Source of the DNA: Hufsiella ginkgonis
GTDB taxonomy: Bacteria > Bacteroidota > Bacteroidia > Sphingobacteriales > Sphingobacteriaceae
Assembly: GCF_009834915.1 (NCBI RefSeq)
Contig: NZ_WVHS01000004.1
Location: forward strand, 62,001-126,000
DNA length: 64,000 nucleotides
Direction: 5' to 3'
Shown: one piece after another, positions 44,494-54,900 of the stretch
How positions within the stretch are numbered: the stretch's first letter is position 1
Layout: every line of letters begins with the position of its first letter
Program-made: the position numbers and the translations under genes
The notes under the pieces: generated by a model
What the model was told of the DNA's origin: nothing
The model's input: only the letters and a program-made list of their open reading frames with translations
Database searches by the model: none

Positions 44494-45033
44494 TTAGTTA
44501 TTTTTTATCTTCTTCAGCGCTTCCCACCTTGGGTCGGCTGTATTTTCCGTTGTTTCGTCAGACTCTTCCTTCGGTGCCAGGCTCTCCAGCCGGCTGATCA
44601 TTTCCTTGTCGCACCACTCGGTATTTCCTTCGTCTGCGCAGCGGTTTATATAAGGTACCGCTACGTTCACATACTCGTACAGGAGTGTAGAAATATCGAT
44701 CTCATGATCATTCCTTCCCAGTATGATGATCTCGTCCATGTCATCCTCTTCGCTGCTGCCAAATTTAGCGATCTGCCTTTCAGCGATCTCTACCGGGTAA
44801 GGGTAATCCGCCAGGCACACATCGCAGCTCAGGAAAATGATTCCTTTTATCGTGAAAGATAAGATCAGCATGGTTTCCTGTTTCTCCATTTCCAGGAGAA
44901 CGGTCAGTTTACCATTCTTCACCAGGGAGTATTCAAACTCTGCAAAGAAGCGCTCATCCAATTCGTACCCGAATTGGTGTTTACCAATCTTAAGACCTGT
45001 AAACGGAATGCGATATTGCTGCAACGATTTCAA
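44494..45033 (-). CDS. yceD: YceD/DUF177 family protein
   Basis: Conserved partner of rpmF; family members are linked to 23S rRNA/L32 accumulation. With the TTG start at 45033 it has 179 residues and begins LKSLQQYRIPFTGLKIGKHQF. A Cys pair lies at SCDVCLADYPYPVE and further Cys at INRCADEGNTEWCDKEM. I prefer this start to the ATG at 45072 because a perfect -7 box (45053-45060) lies between them, so a transcript from this promoter would lack that ATG. It is first in the lipid operon. Confidence 0.9.
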   Translation of the reverse strand: MKSLQQYRIPFTGLKIGKHQFGYELDERFFAEFEYSLVKNGKLTVLLEMEKQETMLILSFTIKGIIFLSCDVCLADYPYPVEIAERQIAKFGSSEEDDMDEIIILGRNDHEIDISTLLYEYVNVAVPYINRCADEGNTEWCDKEMISRLESLAPKEESDETTENTADPRWEALKKIKNN

Positions 45034-45052
45034 AGCACGACAATTGAGCCTG

Positions 45053-45060
45053 CAAAGATA
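45053..45060 (-). promoter_or_regulatory. -7 element of the yceD-rpmF operon promoter
   Basis: The minus strand reads TATCTTTG, a perfect -7 box. CTTT stands 20 bases upstream as a partial -33. Transcription near 45047 gives a leader of about 14 bases to the TTG start. Confidence 0.5.
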
Positions 45061-45097
45061 GAAATTTATCATATGCAGTGAAAGTTTTTTTTAAAGT

Positions 45098-47014
45098 CTA
45101 CCGCTTGCCTGCGCGGGTCTCCATTTCGCGCACCGGCATGGTGATCATCCGGCCCACCGGCTCCTGGTCGCGGTAGGTGATCACTTTCAGCGTAGTGGCA
45201 TCTTTTGGCGGCGTTAACGGGGCGGTGTACTTGGGATAAAACCTGTCGGGAAAAGTGTTATCGAACGTATAATATATTTCCAGCCCCTCTATTTCCGTAG
45301 CAAGCTGAATGCTGATCTGGCCGTTCGCCTCCTTTTTTGCCGAAAAGATAGGGTCATACATACTGCGCGAATATTTCACGTTCGCCTGGTCGAAGCGGTT
45401 AAAGTGATGCTCTACGCGCGATATGAAATTACCCCAGTTCTTCTTGTTTTTTGGCGACCAAACGGATTCGGCGATGGCCAAAGCCCGTGGCCAAATCATG
45501 TATTGCACCTGCCGGAAGTTATATACCTGCTCGGTCCATAGGTTTGCCTGCCCACCTTTAATATACTTTTCGTCGGCGCCTGCGGGTACCGGGTCAAACT
45601 GGTAAGCCTTGTTGAGCCGAAGGGAGGCGTAGATCACCGGCTCAACGATGGCGTCCCCCTGCATATAATCGAGGTAAGAATAGGCCGTGGGGCTCATCAC
45701 CACATCATGCTGCATTTTGGTAGCTTCTATGGCTGCTTTATCCCCGCGCCAGGCCATTACCGCCGCACCGGGAGCCAGGCCTCCTTCGAGGATCTCGTCC
45801 CAGCCGATCACTTTCTTTCCCTTGGATTCCACGATCTTCACCACCCGCTTTTCGAAGTAGCTTTGTACTTCCTGCATGGTTTTCAGGTTCTCGCGCTGCA
45901 TCAAGGCTTTTATGCTGTCACTCTTGGCCCAAAAGTTTTTTGCACATTCGTCGCCACCAACATGAATATATTCAAACGGGAATAATGTGGATAACTCACC
46001 AAATACTTTATCCAGGAAGTTATACACATTTTCATTGGCCGGGCAAAGCGTGTTATCCACACTGGCGAGGATCACTCCACCTCCTACCCAGTTCATAAAA
46101 CCTGCTTCACCAGAATATACCTGGTAATTTACGGCATCCGCGGTACAGGAGAGCTCGGGATACGACGCCACCGCCGCCATGCTGTGGCCGGGGACATCGA
46201 TCTCGGGAAGCACATTTACAAACCGCTCTTGGGCGTACCGCACCACTTCTTTGATGTCTTCCTGCGTGTAAAAGCCGCCCTGTGTACGGGGCTCATCGGG
46301 CATAGATGCGGAGAACGTTCCGAACTTGCCTACTTTGGGAACGTTCCACGCGCCCTTTTGGGTAAGGTTCGGCAAGCTCTTTATTTCTACGCGCCAGCCG
46401 GAATCGTCGGTAAGGTGCCAATGAAATACATTGTATTTATAACGGGCCATGCGGTCGATATACGCTTTCACTTCATCTTTGGTAAAAAAGTGACGGGCAA
46501 CATCGAGCATCAATCCCCGCCAGGGGAAACGCGGGTAGTCGGTAATGGTTACGGCAGGTGCCTGCCATTTCACATGGCTTTTAACCAGGTCACTTTCAAT
46601 CTCTTCGGGAAATAGCTGAAGCAGTGTTTGCGCTCCATAAAACAACCCGGCCGGTTCGTTGGCGGTGATGGTCGCCCCCTTTGGTGTTACCGAAAGATAA
46701 TAGCCCTCAGGCCCGATCAGGGCATCAGCCTGTGAATTCAATACCAGGTTAATAACTGACGCGGGGCCATGAGCACCTACTTTAACCGGGTAACCGGTGG
46801 CTTTTACCAACCGCTGCTGCAAAAATGACGCAACGGATAGTACCGCCGGTTGTGAACCCGCTACGATTACCGTATTTTCCTGGAGCACGAAGCTTCCGGG
46901 AAGCTGCACCACCTTTACAGGCTGAGGGATAATAGAGATCGGTTCTGCGGCCGTTTGCGCGAAGACCGGGGAAGTGAACAACCAGCAAAAAAGCGCTGTT
47001 AATGCGTATTTCAT
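45098..47014 (-). CDS. Beta-N-acetylhexosaminidase, GH20
   Basis: Exported hydrolase of terminal GlcNAc/GalNAc residues from chitin oligomers, glycans or peptidoglycan. The 638 residues have a signal peptide (ALTALFCWLFTSPVFAQ), the GH20b N-domain (about 25-150), then the TIM barrel with FPWRGLMLDVARHFF, HWHLTDDSGWRVE and the catalytic Asp-Glu in HVGGDECAKNFW. A short C-terminal Fn3/chitobiase-like domain follows (EGLEIYYTFDNTFPD). It stands alone in its unit, with no sus-like genes nearby. Confidence 0.94.
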   Translation of the reverse strand: MKYALTALFCWLFTSPVFAQTAAEPISIIPQPVKVVQLPGSFVLQENTVIVAGSQPAVLSVASFLQQRLVKATGYPVKVGAHGPASVINLVLNSQADALIGPEGYYLSVTPKGATITANEPAGLFYGAQTLLQLFPEEIESDLVKSHVKWQAPAVTITDYPRFPWRGLMLDVARHFFTKDEVKAYIDRMARYKYNVFHWHLTDDSGWRVEIKSLPNLTQKGAWNVPKVGKFGTFSASMPDEPRTQGGFYTQEDIKEVVRYAQERFVNVLPEIDVPGHSMAAVASYPELSCTADAVNYQVYSGEAGFMNWVGGGVILASVDNTLCPANENVYNFLDKVFGELSTLFPFEYIHVGGDECAKNFWAKSDSIKALMQRENLKTMQEVQSYFEKRVVKIVESKGKKVIGWDEILEGGLAPGAAVMAWRGDKAAIEATKMQHDVVMSPTAYSYLDYMQGDAIVEPVIYASLRLNKAYQFDPVPAGADEKYIKGGQANLWTEQVYNFRQVQYMIWPRALAIAESVWSPKNKKNWGNFISRVEHHFNRFDQANVKYSRSMYDPIFSAKKEANGQISIQLATEIEGLEIYYTFDNTFPDRFYPKYTAPLTPPKDATTLKVITYRDQEPVGRMITMPVREMETRAGKR

Positions 47015-47160
47015 AAGAGAGCGGGAAAAGTAAAACGGGAAAGTTACGCATTTTGGGCTTAAAACCCGGTTAGTTCGCCCATATTTTGAAAGGGATTATA
47101 TAACCTGGTCGGGATCATATCCCGTATAGTTCATTTCAGCCTCTTTAAAACCGATCCTGT

Positions 47161-48687
47161 TTATGATTGTGTTATTGCAGCCAGGTCCCTGGTAGCCGGT
47201 CCGGTTAACACCTTGCCATCAATATCATAACGGGCGCCGTGACAAGGGCAATCCCAGCTTTTTTCTGCGCCGTTCCAGTTAACGATACATCCGGCATGAG
47301 TGCAGGTAGGATTAAGGGCATGAACTACGCCGTCTTCATCCCGGTATGCCGCGACCTTCTCCCCGTCTACTTCAACCAACTTGCCGGTGCCTGGTTTTAA
47401 ACGCTTCAGCGAATCGGTTTCCCGGAAACTGAAACGATCAGCGACAAAGCGACGCACTACATCCGCGTTTTCTTTCACGAATTCGGTGAAACCCGCCATA
47501 GGTTTAATACGCGACGCATTAAAAAGACCGGCATACTTGTTTTCCCTGCCCGATACCAGGTCGGCGAGAATGCCGGCGGCGACACTGCCCAGCATCATGC
47601 CGTTGCCATTATAACCTGTAGCACAATAAATTCCTTTTTCTGCAAACGGCATTTGCCCGATGTACGGTAATCCGTCTACCGGCACATAATACTGGCTGGA
47701 CCAGCGGTATTTGACCGAGGATATGTTATAATATTTCCGGGTATATTTTTCAAGGTCGGCAAATGACTTTTCCGGGTCTTCGTGACCAGTTTTATGATCG
47801 AGACCGCCCACCAATAAGAGCTCCTCCCCGTTGACGATGTGGCTCCGCACGTAATGATAAGGTTCCTGGGTATCGTAAATCAGTGCATCCGGGTATTTAC
47901 CGCTTTTCAGTTTCACTGCCAGCACATAACTCCGGTAAGGTGCGCACTCGAAATTAAAAACATTAATATTGGGAGGCATGTGGGTGGCATAGATCATATT
48001 TTTGGCGCGGACACCGCCTGCAAGGTGAATCCCGTCCTCATATCCGGTCTGTTCGATCCTGGTATTCTCCAATAACCGCCCGCCCGCATCGAGGTAGGCG
48101 TGCTTCAGCGCCTGGAGGTATTTTAAAGGATGAAATTGTGCCTGACCGTCGAATAGTAACGCCTTTTTGTAGGGCACGGGGGTTGGCACTTCACTGGCAT
48201 ATTGTACCGCAACCCCGACTTTACCCGCGCCCTCATAAATATCGTCGAGCTGTTTTACTTCCTCGTCACTTTCGGCGTACACGTAGCCAGGCTTGCTTTC
48301 ATAATCGCAATCGATCTCCAGGTCGTCCACATGACGCTTGATCATTGTCATTCCCTCAGCAATAGCATCAGCGAAAAGCTGTGCGCCTTCTTTACCAAAT
48401 GCACTTTCAACTTCGTTAAACGTTGTATCTGCGAATGTGTTGATGTGCGCGCTGGTACCGCCGGTGGTGCCAAAACCTACGCCCCGGGCATCTGCCAATA
48501 CGGTCTGCTTCCCGGCTTTTTGCAATAGCAGGGCAGCGGTAAGGCCTGTTATGCCGCCACCCACTATCAGGCAATCGTATACAAGGTTGTTGGTTGGCGT
48601 ATTATCCGGTAGTGAAACATTTGGTTGATCCTGCCAGGGACTTAGATTCCCGCCGTCTCTCCCTGTCACAGTTTTATCGGTTTGCAT
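47161..48687 (-). CDS. FAD-dependent oxidoreductase with C-terminal Rieske domain
   Basis: A 508-residue protein. The DAO-type FAD domain (about 35-400) starts with DCLIVGGGITGLTAALLLQKAG and has the FAD contact GYNGNGMMLGSVAAGILADLV. The Rieske 2Fe-2S domain (about 415-508) has CTHAGCIVNW and CPCHGARYD, giving the two Cys and two His ligands. This fusion is common in soil bacteria; the amine or amino-acid substrate is not known. I chose the ATG at 48687 over 48720, since upstream residues look unlike the family. It is divergent from the large unknown gene. Confidence 0.88.
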   Translation of the reverse strand: MQTDKTVTGRDGGNLSPWQDQPNVSLPDNTPTNNLVYDCLIVGGGITGLTAALLLQKAGKQTVLADARGVGFGTTGGTSAHINTFADTTFNEVESAFGKEGAQLFADAIAEGMTMIKRHVDDLEIDCDYESKPGYVYAESDEEVKQLDDIYEGAGKVGVAVQYASEVPTPVPYKKALLFDGQAQFHPLKYLQALKHAYLDAGGRLLENTRIEQTGYEDGIHLAGGVRAKNMIYATHMPPNINVFNFECAPYRSYVLAVKLKSGKYPDALIYDTQEPYHYVRSHIVNGEELLLVGGLDHKTGHEDPEKSFADLEKYTRKYYNISSVKYRWSSQYYVPVDGLPYIGQMPFAEKGIYCATGYNGNGMMLGSVAAGILADLVSGRENKYAGLFNASRIKPMAGFTEFVKENADVVRRFVADRFSFRETDSLKRLKPGTGKLVEVDGEKVAAYRDEDGVVHALNPTCTHAGCIVNWNGAEKSWDCPCHGARYDIDGKVLTGPATRDLAAITQS

Positions 48688-48908
48688 AGGTTTTTGTTTG
48701 GGTAACCTGAGTATAACCAATTACATGCCAGCCTTTGTTTCTTAAACATTCCGCCCGGGAATAGTTAAGCGGTTATCCGGGGCTGTATTCTTAATGGTAC
48801 ACGGGCAATTTTAGCGTAGCGCTTTCCCGACACGTATAAATCCGGCTGGTCGGGGGGTATGTACTTAACCTGGCCGGGATTTAAACATTTAGCCGGCAAG
48901 GCCGTTTT

Positions 48909-51134
48909 ATGTATCTGCTAACAAGCGCTGCTATGAACGACTTATCTCCCTGGGCGGCATCTGTAGAAGAGATCTTTGACGCCAATACTGCTCGTGAGCT
49001 GTATACTCACCTATTGGGAAGTTATAAAATTAAGGTTTACTGCATTACCAATACGCTATGGCTGAGAATTGAATGCCCGGGCGGTATGCTTGCTATCGTT
49101 CGCGCAGCCTATACGCCTACCGGATCGTTTAAGATCACTTTGCGGGAGAAAACGACCGAAGGGTTTCGGGTCAGGCTGAAATTTGCGACGGGCTTTTTCG
49201 AAACCACAATTAGTTTTCCGGGTGGGGAGTTCCCAATGGTTAGGTATACCACTTCTATGAAAACATTGGAAGGCCTTTACATTCCCTTCTCACCGCGCGA
49301 CCTTGTGATTACAGATAATAAGGGCGCCAGGAACACCAGTAAAGGCCGGATCCAAATCACACAAACCGGCGCGCGCTCGGGTCTCCAATACCTCAGTTTA
49401 GATGAGCCTGCTTCCGGCAGCCTGCTCTATTTCCAGAACCTGACAGCGCTTAACGAGTATTGCCAGCTTACCGGGACCTCGGCCGGCGGAACGGTTGGAG
49501 GTAAATGGCCGGAGATCGGGTTTGCTTTGCCGTCCTCAATAGAGAAATCGATACCCAAAGGTAAAGAGCTGATCCTGTCAGATGCCATCCTGGCCCTCAG
49601 CCCGGAACTCCCTGTAAAAAACGCCGGCCTTGCGAAACAATTCCTGGACATGCTGGCGGCAGTGTATTTACATCTTCCTAAACCGGATACGCAAATGCAT
49701 GACTGGCCCGGCATACTGCAAAAAGGGCTCAAAGACCTTGACAGTCCGGCGTGCTGGCTCCATCGTAAAGGACAGGACTACCTGAACGCTTACGTGTGTG
49801 ATTACTCGACGCCACCGGAGCTGATGGTGCAAATGGCGGTACTTCTTCCGTTGGTAGACTATAAGATGTGGTCCGGCGAAGATATGCCGGTAATTAATAC
49901 CATCCGGAAGGGTATGCCCACCTTTTACGACCAAAAGCTGAAAACCGTGACGCGTTTCTTGCCATCTATGGAGGGCGACCTCAGCCAGGAAGAGGAGCAG
50001 CTAAAACCCAAAGTAATGGACGCCTGGTACCTGCACCACCCGATGCTAAACCTATGCCGGATGGCGCTTCACGGGGATGACGTCGCAAAAGATCTTTTCC
50101 TGAAATCGCTGCCATTTACTATTAAAGTCGCTCATCATTTTAATTACCGGTGGCCGGTGTTCTACAATATGGAGACGCTTGAAGTGATTAAAGCCGAAAC
50201 ATCTCCCGAAAAAGGCGGCGAAAAAGACGTGGCAGGATTGTATGCGCTGGTGCTCCTTCATGCATGGCAGCTTACTAAAGAAAAGAAATACCTGAAAGAA
50301 GCGGAAAAAGCCGCAAAGACCCTTGAAGAAAAAGGTTTCGACCTCTTTTACCAGGGGAATAATACGGCCTTTTCGGCCAAGGCTTTGTTACAGCTATACC
50401 TGGAAACCGGGAACGAGAAATATCTCGACCTGAGCTATCTCTGCATTGCGGGGATCATGAAGAACGTACAGCTATGGGAATGCAATTACGGTTACGCAAA
50501 ACATTATAATACGTTCTTCGGCGTCTTCCCGCTTAACGACGCTCCCTATACCGCCGCCTATGAAGAACAGGAAATCTTCGCTGCATTGCACGATTATTTG
50601 ATCCAGGCGCAAACCGTGGACCTCAGGCCATCGGTAAAGCTCCTCCTTGCGGAGTTCATTCGTTTTCTTGTGCAGCGGGCTATGTTCTATTACCCGCCGA
50701 ACTTGCCGGCCGAAATGCTTTCGGAAGAAGTGAAAATGGGAGAAGTAGACAAGAATCTCTGGATCGCGCTGGAAGACATCTATGATGGATGGGAAAAATC
50801 GGGACAGGTCGGCCAGGAGGTGTATGGCGCCGGCGTCGCATTCGGTATCGTTCCGAGGCATTACCACCAGGTTAAAGATCAACAGGTGCTCATCTATTGC
50901 GATTACCCGGTTTCGGGGTTCCGCAGCAAGGGCCGTAAGGCAACCTTCACTACGGGCGGCGACAGGCGTTTATCCTGCAGGATGGTGATCGTGGTGCAGG
51001 ACGATAAAAAGATGCCGCATTTCAAGGTCGACGCCGGCGGGAGCGCATCGGGTGAGGTAACAGGCGTTCACCGCGCGGACCGGCAAATAGAATTCACGGT
51101 GCCCGGAAACCAGTATATAGAAATAACCTGGTAA
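48909..51134 (+). CDS. Unrecognised 741-residue protein with a probable alpha/alpha-toroid domain
   Basis: I do not recognise this protein. It lacks a signal peptide, so it seems cytoplasmic. Residues about 1-230 are beta-rich. Residues about 230-640 are helical with repeated helix pairs such as VAGLYALVLLHAWQLTKEKKYLKEA and ALLQLYLETGNEKYLDLSYLC, resembling a six-hairpin glycosidase or epimerase toroid. The last 100 residues are beta-rich and end YIEITW. A catalytic pair cannot be named. A second in-frame ATG at 48933 (MNDLSPWAA) may be the true start. It stands alone and ends at a terminator. Confidence 0.75.
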   Translation: MYLLTSAAMNDLSPWAASVEEIFDANTARELYTHLLGSYKIKVYCITNTLWLRIECPGGMLAIVRAAYTPTGSFKITLREKTTEGFRVRLKFATGFFETTISFPGGEFPMVRYTTSMKTLEGLYIPFSPRDLVITDNKGARNTSKGRIQITQTGARSGLQYLSLDEPASGSLLYFQNLTALNEYCQLTGTSAGGTVGGKWPEIGFALPSSIEKSIPKGKELILSDAILALSPELPVKNAGLAKQFLDMLAAVYLHLPKPDTQMHDWPGILQKGLKDLDSPACWLHRKGQDYLNAYVCDYSTPPELMVQMAVLLPLVDYKMWSGEDMPVINTIRKGMPTFYDQKLKTVTRFLPSMEGDLSQEEEQLKPKVMDAWYLHHPMLNLCRMALHGDDVAKDLFLKSLPFTIKVAHHFNYRWPVFYNMETLEVIKAETSPEKGGEKDVAGLYALVLLHAWQLTKEKKYLKEAEKAAKTLEEKGFDLFYQGNNTAFSAKALLQLYLETGNEKYLDLSYLCIAGIMKNVQLWECNYGYAKHYNTFFGVFPLNDAPYTAAYEEQEIFAALHDYLIQAQTVDLRPSVKLLLAEFIRFLVQRAMFYYPPNLPAEMLSEEVKMGEVDKNLWIALEDIYDGWEKSGQVGQEVYGAGVAFGIVPRHYHQVKDQQVLIYCDYPVSGFRSKGRKATFTTGGDRRLSCRMVIVVQDDKKMPHFKVDAGGSASGEVTGVHRADRQIEFTVPGNQYIEITW

Positions 51135-51190
51135 ACCGTCTAGATCAAATCTTGTTGGTGAAACAATTATCGCCGGATCCAAATACACCG

Positions 51191-51220
51191 AAGCCCCTTG
51201 CGGGGCTTTGGCTATTTTTT
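51191..51220 (+). terminator. Terminator after the 741-residue gene
   Basis: A short strong stem (AGCCCC with GGGGCT, extended by A-T) and a TTGC loop, followed on the plus strand by GGCTA and a run of six T. It also overlaps the end of the small minus-strand gene at 51212. Confidence 0.75.
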
Positions 51221-51385
51221 ATTTTCGAGCTTTTTTTCTACCGCACTTCGTTTACCGGAACCAGCGGCCTTTTTAGCTGCCTGGACTTTCTCCGGCGTCG
51301 TGCTTTCTTTTTTCGCTTCGTATGCTAACTCGTGGGGTTGTTCAGATACTGAGTTTCTTTCCACTTTTGTTCCTCTTGTTGCCAT
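51212..51385 (-). CDS. 57-residue DUF3606-like basic protein
   Basis: An ATG at 51385 opens a 57-residue frame closed by TAG at 51214-51212. The product is Lys-rich and hydrophilic, with PHELAYEAKKESTTPEKVQ followed by KKAAGSGKRSAVEKKL. This matches the helix-turn layout of DUF3606 (EYEAKKxGVxPEKVxEA...SRxxVExYL) seen in small stress-associated proteins. The core GV is replaced by ST and the C-terminal helix is short, so it may be a divergent member. It faces the 741-residue gene, with which it shares the hairpin region. Confidence 0.55.
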   Translation of the reverse strand: MATRGTKVERNSVSEQPHELAYEAKKESTTPEKVQAAKKAAGSGKRSAVEKKLENKK

Positions 51386-51683
51386 GTTTTAAATTTTAGT
51401 AAATGTTGAAGAGATAACAACGTGAAGGCCAATTAAGTTTGAAAAAAGATGCAACCCGGGAAGCCGCTGAACGGATAGGCGCTTATCTTTTATATGGAGC
51501 CGGATCCCCGTCGCGAAGCTGAGAAATGGCAAAAAAATAATTCCCTGATTTCCGGATATCAATTTGCCGCGTCCAACTGTAACCTCAAAGCAGGCATCGG
51601 CCAATTCAGGGGAACATCTCTCCTATCGAATTTTATTTTTAGGCTATAATCTCGTAACCCACTGCCCCGCTCGCGACTGATGT
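51386..51683. other. Gene-free stretch
   Basis: About 300 bases between the DUF3606-like gene and the kinase remnant. I see no reading frame with protein character, no repeat and no tRNA. It may hold the promoter of the small gene and eroded upstream parts of the kinase. Confidence 0.5.
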
Positions 51684-51884
51684 ATGGCCAGGAATCCTTT
51701 ATGCACTACCGAGCTGCTGGGAAAGATCTTTCAGCCGTTCTTTACCACCAGGCCAACCGGGCAGGATACTGGCCCCGGGCTTTCTATTAGTTATGACATC
51801 ATCGTAAACGGGCATAACGGCGGGTTCAGCGTGGTTGCCGGGGAAAATAACTACACCGGGTTCACCCTAACGTTACCTGTATGA
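51684..51884 (+). pseudogene. Remnant of a histidine-kinase ATPase domain
   Basis: The 66-codon frame holds only the C-terminal end of a HATPase domain: GKIFQPFFTTRPTGQDTGPGLS, SYDIIVNGHNGG and a final FTLTLPV. The intact kinases at 51923 and 55522 have KIFQPFFTTKPTG(E/Q)GTGLGLSLSYDIV at the same place. Here the G2 loop GTGLGLS has become DTGPGLS, and the phospho-His, N and G1 boxes are missing. A TGA lies two codons upstream. It is most likely a decayed third kinase of the array, ending 39 bases before the next start. Confidence 0.75.
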
Positions 51885-51922
51885 AATGGATAGTTTATCG
51901 TCTTACTCCCCCTCATCGATCT

Positions 51923-54900
51923 ATGAATACCGGGCGGTTTGTAATCCTCTCCCTTTTAACGGCCTTCATGGCGGCAACCGTGCATGCGCAGGAACCGCGC
52001 TTTGAACCTCTTACGGTAGAACAGGGCTTGCCCACCGACGCAATCGCCGGGGCATTCCAGGACAAACGCGGTTATATCTGGATCTGCACCGACGGCGGCG
52101 TTGCTCGCTACGACGGGTACATCCTAAAAAAGTACCTGTTTAAAACCGCTTCCGGCCAGCCGCTTCGTTCGGATATGACGCTCGCCATGCTGGAGGATAA
52201 TGCCGGAACGATCTGGGCGGGCACCTGGCATGACGGTCTTTTCCGGTACGTACCGGAACGCGACGAGTTCGTACAAGCCGTCACCCGCCGTCGGGGCAAA
52301 CCAGGCGGACTGCCGACGGACGACATTCATCATATCACCGATGCCGGTCAAAAGCGGCTGTGGATCCACACCTATGATCACGATCGTGAACGCGGATACA
52401 TGAGCCTGTACGACACCGGTTCCGGCCGGATACGAAACTTCTCATTCGGTACGAATAGTATCGGCTACCCGATCAATACCTATTATGACCCATCGCATGC
52501 GTTATGGTTCCAGGGCTTGTCAGGGCTTTATATGTACGACCGGTCGGCAAATAGATTCCTCCAGTACCCGATAGGTTCACCTGATACGTCGGGTATGCCT
52601 TATAACCCGGTCATCTACCAGCAACCTTCCAGGAAACAGGTACTTTGGCTCTCCTACCGCTCAGGACCCCTGATACTTAACCGCTTCGATACCGGGAACA
52701 GGCGCTACCGCTCATACCGGCTGCCAGGTCCGGAAGCACGTTCCAACAGCGCCTGCAGCTTCCTGGAGGACAGGAACGGCCGGCTATGGATGGGCGGAAG
52801 CGCCGGCCTGTTCTATTTCGACGAGCAACATGACAAGTTCATTTCTTATCCCCTGCCCGCAGGCGCAAAGGACGGTACAACAAGTATCAGCAGTATTACC
52901 GCCGACAAAAGTGGTATGATATGGATCTCCGGAAACACGGGGCTTTACACACTGGATCCAGTTACCGGGAAACTCAGACAGCTGAGCGATGCCCGGGCTG
53001 ATGGGAAGGCCGTAGACAGGATAACGACCTTTGGAGGCACCGCCCTTGTTGACCGGAACGGCGGTTTCTGGCTGGAGGGGCGGGGAGGTCTTTACCGGTT
53101 AAAGGAAGGATCGCAGGCATTCAGACTATATGAAAAAAGCGCGCCTTCGGAGAAGCCATGGGGCCGGGTTTATGATATTCTTCAGGTTTCGGACAGCAGC
53201 TGTCTCGTTGCCACGGCGACCGGCCTGTATACCTGGAATACAAAGGCCGACCAGTTCACAGCCTATCGCCCTTCCGGGCAGGAACAACTTCAGCCCCTGG
53301 TGTTTTATAGTCTTGCAATGGATAAAAACGGATGGGTCTGGGGATCAGCGAATTCGAACGGAGACGTTATCATCGCCTTCAGGCCCTACAGGGGCCGGCC
53401 CCGCATTTACCGGAACGCTCCCGGTGATCCGTGGAGCGTCCCGTACCACGGGCTGTCTCTCGTTTACATCGACCCGAAGAACGAGGTTTGGATAGGAACT
53501 ACGAACGACGGCCTGGTACGGTACGACCGTGCCCGCGATCACTTTATCCGGTACCCCACCGCTGTCCTGCAGGAAACCGGCACCAGTATGCTGAACGACG
53601 AGCATGTTTATTCCCTGTATAAAGACCGGCGGGGCACGCTTTGGGTCGGTTGTTATAACCAGGGCCTGAGCAGGCTCGACGAGAAGTCGGGTCGTTTTAC
53701 GCCATATAACTTCCGGGGAATGGAAAAAATTTCGTCCATGCTCGAGGATTCTAAAGGGCGGTTTTGGGTGGGATCGGCGCTATACGGTCTGCACCTGTTC
53801 GACCGGGCGAAAGGAACATCGCGCCTGTTCACCGAAAAAGACGGGCTTTTATCGAACGGCGTGCTCCACATCCGCGAAGACCCGAAGGGCTTATTGTGGA
53901 TCGCCACAAACCGCGGCCTGTGCTGCCTGGACCCGCAGTCGTTCACATTCCGTCCGGTGACCAGCGACCACGGGTTGCCGGAAAACGTGCTCACACACGA
54001 TGTTGCCGAATCCCTGCCCGACGGGCGCATGGCGATCAGCAGCGCAAGCGGGTTTATTACCTTTAACCCCGGCAAGTTACGGGTGAACCGTGTCCCGCCG
54101 CAGGTAGTGCTCGAGTCGGTTTCTTACTATGCCGGGTCTTCCAAAGGCACAGCGACCCGGGAGTCGACTCTCGTGGCTTACGGAAACAAGCAGCTGGCCT
54201 TCAGATACGATGAGAACCGGTTAACCTTTCATTATACGGCCCTGCATTTCAAGAATCCCCGGCTCAACCAGTACGCTTACCGGCTCGATGGGTACGACCG
54301 TTCGTGGATCCCTGCAGGCGGGCAACGATCGGCGGTATATACCAGTCTTTCGCCCGGGACGTATGTGTTCCGTGTAAAGGCAGCGAACGCAGATGGTGTT
54401 TGGAGCCCCGGCGATGCCAGCATCACCCTGGTAATCTCCCCTCCCTGGTGGCGAACCTGGTGGGCTTATTGCGGGTATACGATCCTGTTTATTGCCGCCA
54501 CTTGGGCGTTCATCGAGCATCGCTCGCGTTCCGTTCGCAGGAGAAACCGGGAACTGGAAGAAAACGTGAACTTGCGTACGGCGGAACTGAACCGCTCCCT
54601 CGAAAAGCTGAAATCCACACAGGCCCAGCTCATCCAATCCGAAAAGATGGCGTCGCTGGGTGAGCTTACCGCCGGTATCGCCCATGAGATACAGAACCCG
54701 CTCAACTTCGTAAACAACTTCTCCGAAGTGAGCCACGAGCTGGTGGGGGAGCTAAAGGAAGAAATAAGAAATGGAGAATGGGAGACGGTGGCGGAAATAG
54801 CCGATGATATCGGAACAAACCTGGAAAAGATCGTCCACCACGGCAAGCGGGCCGATGGTATCGTTAAAGGCATGCTGGAGCACAGCCGCGCTTCTACGGG

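Noticed and set aside
54764-54790. G/A-rich stretch in the propeller kinase resembling the array at 29049
   Set aside because: It lies in a coding region, is aligned with the same segment of the second kinase and has no 7-base period over three units.
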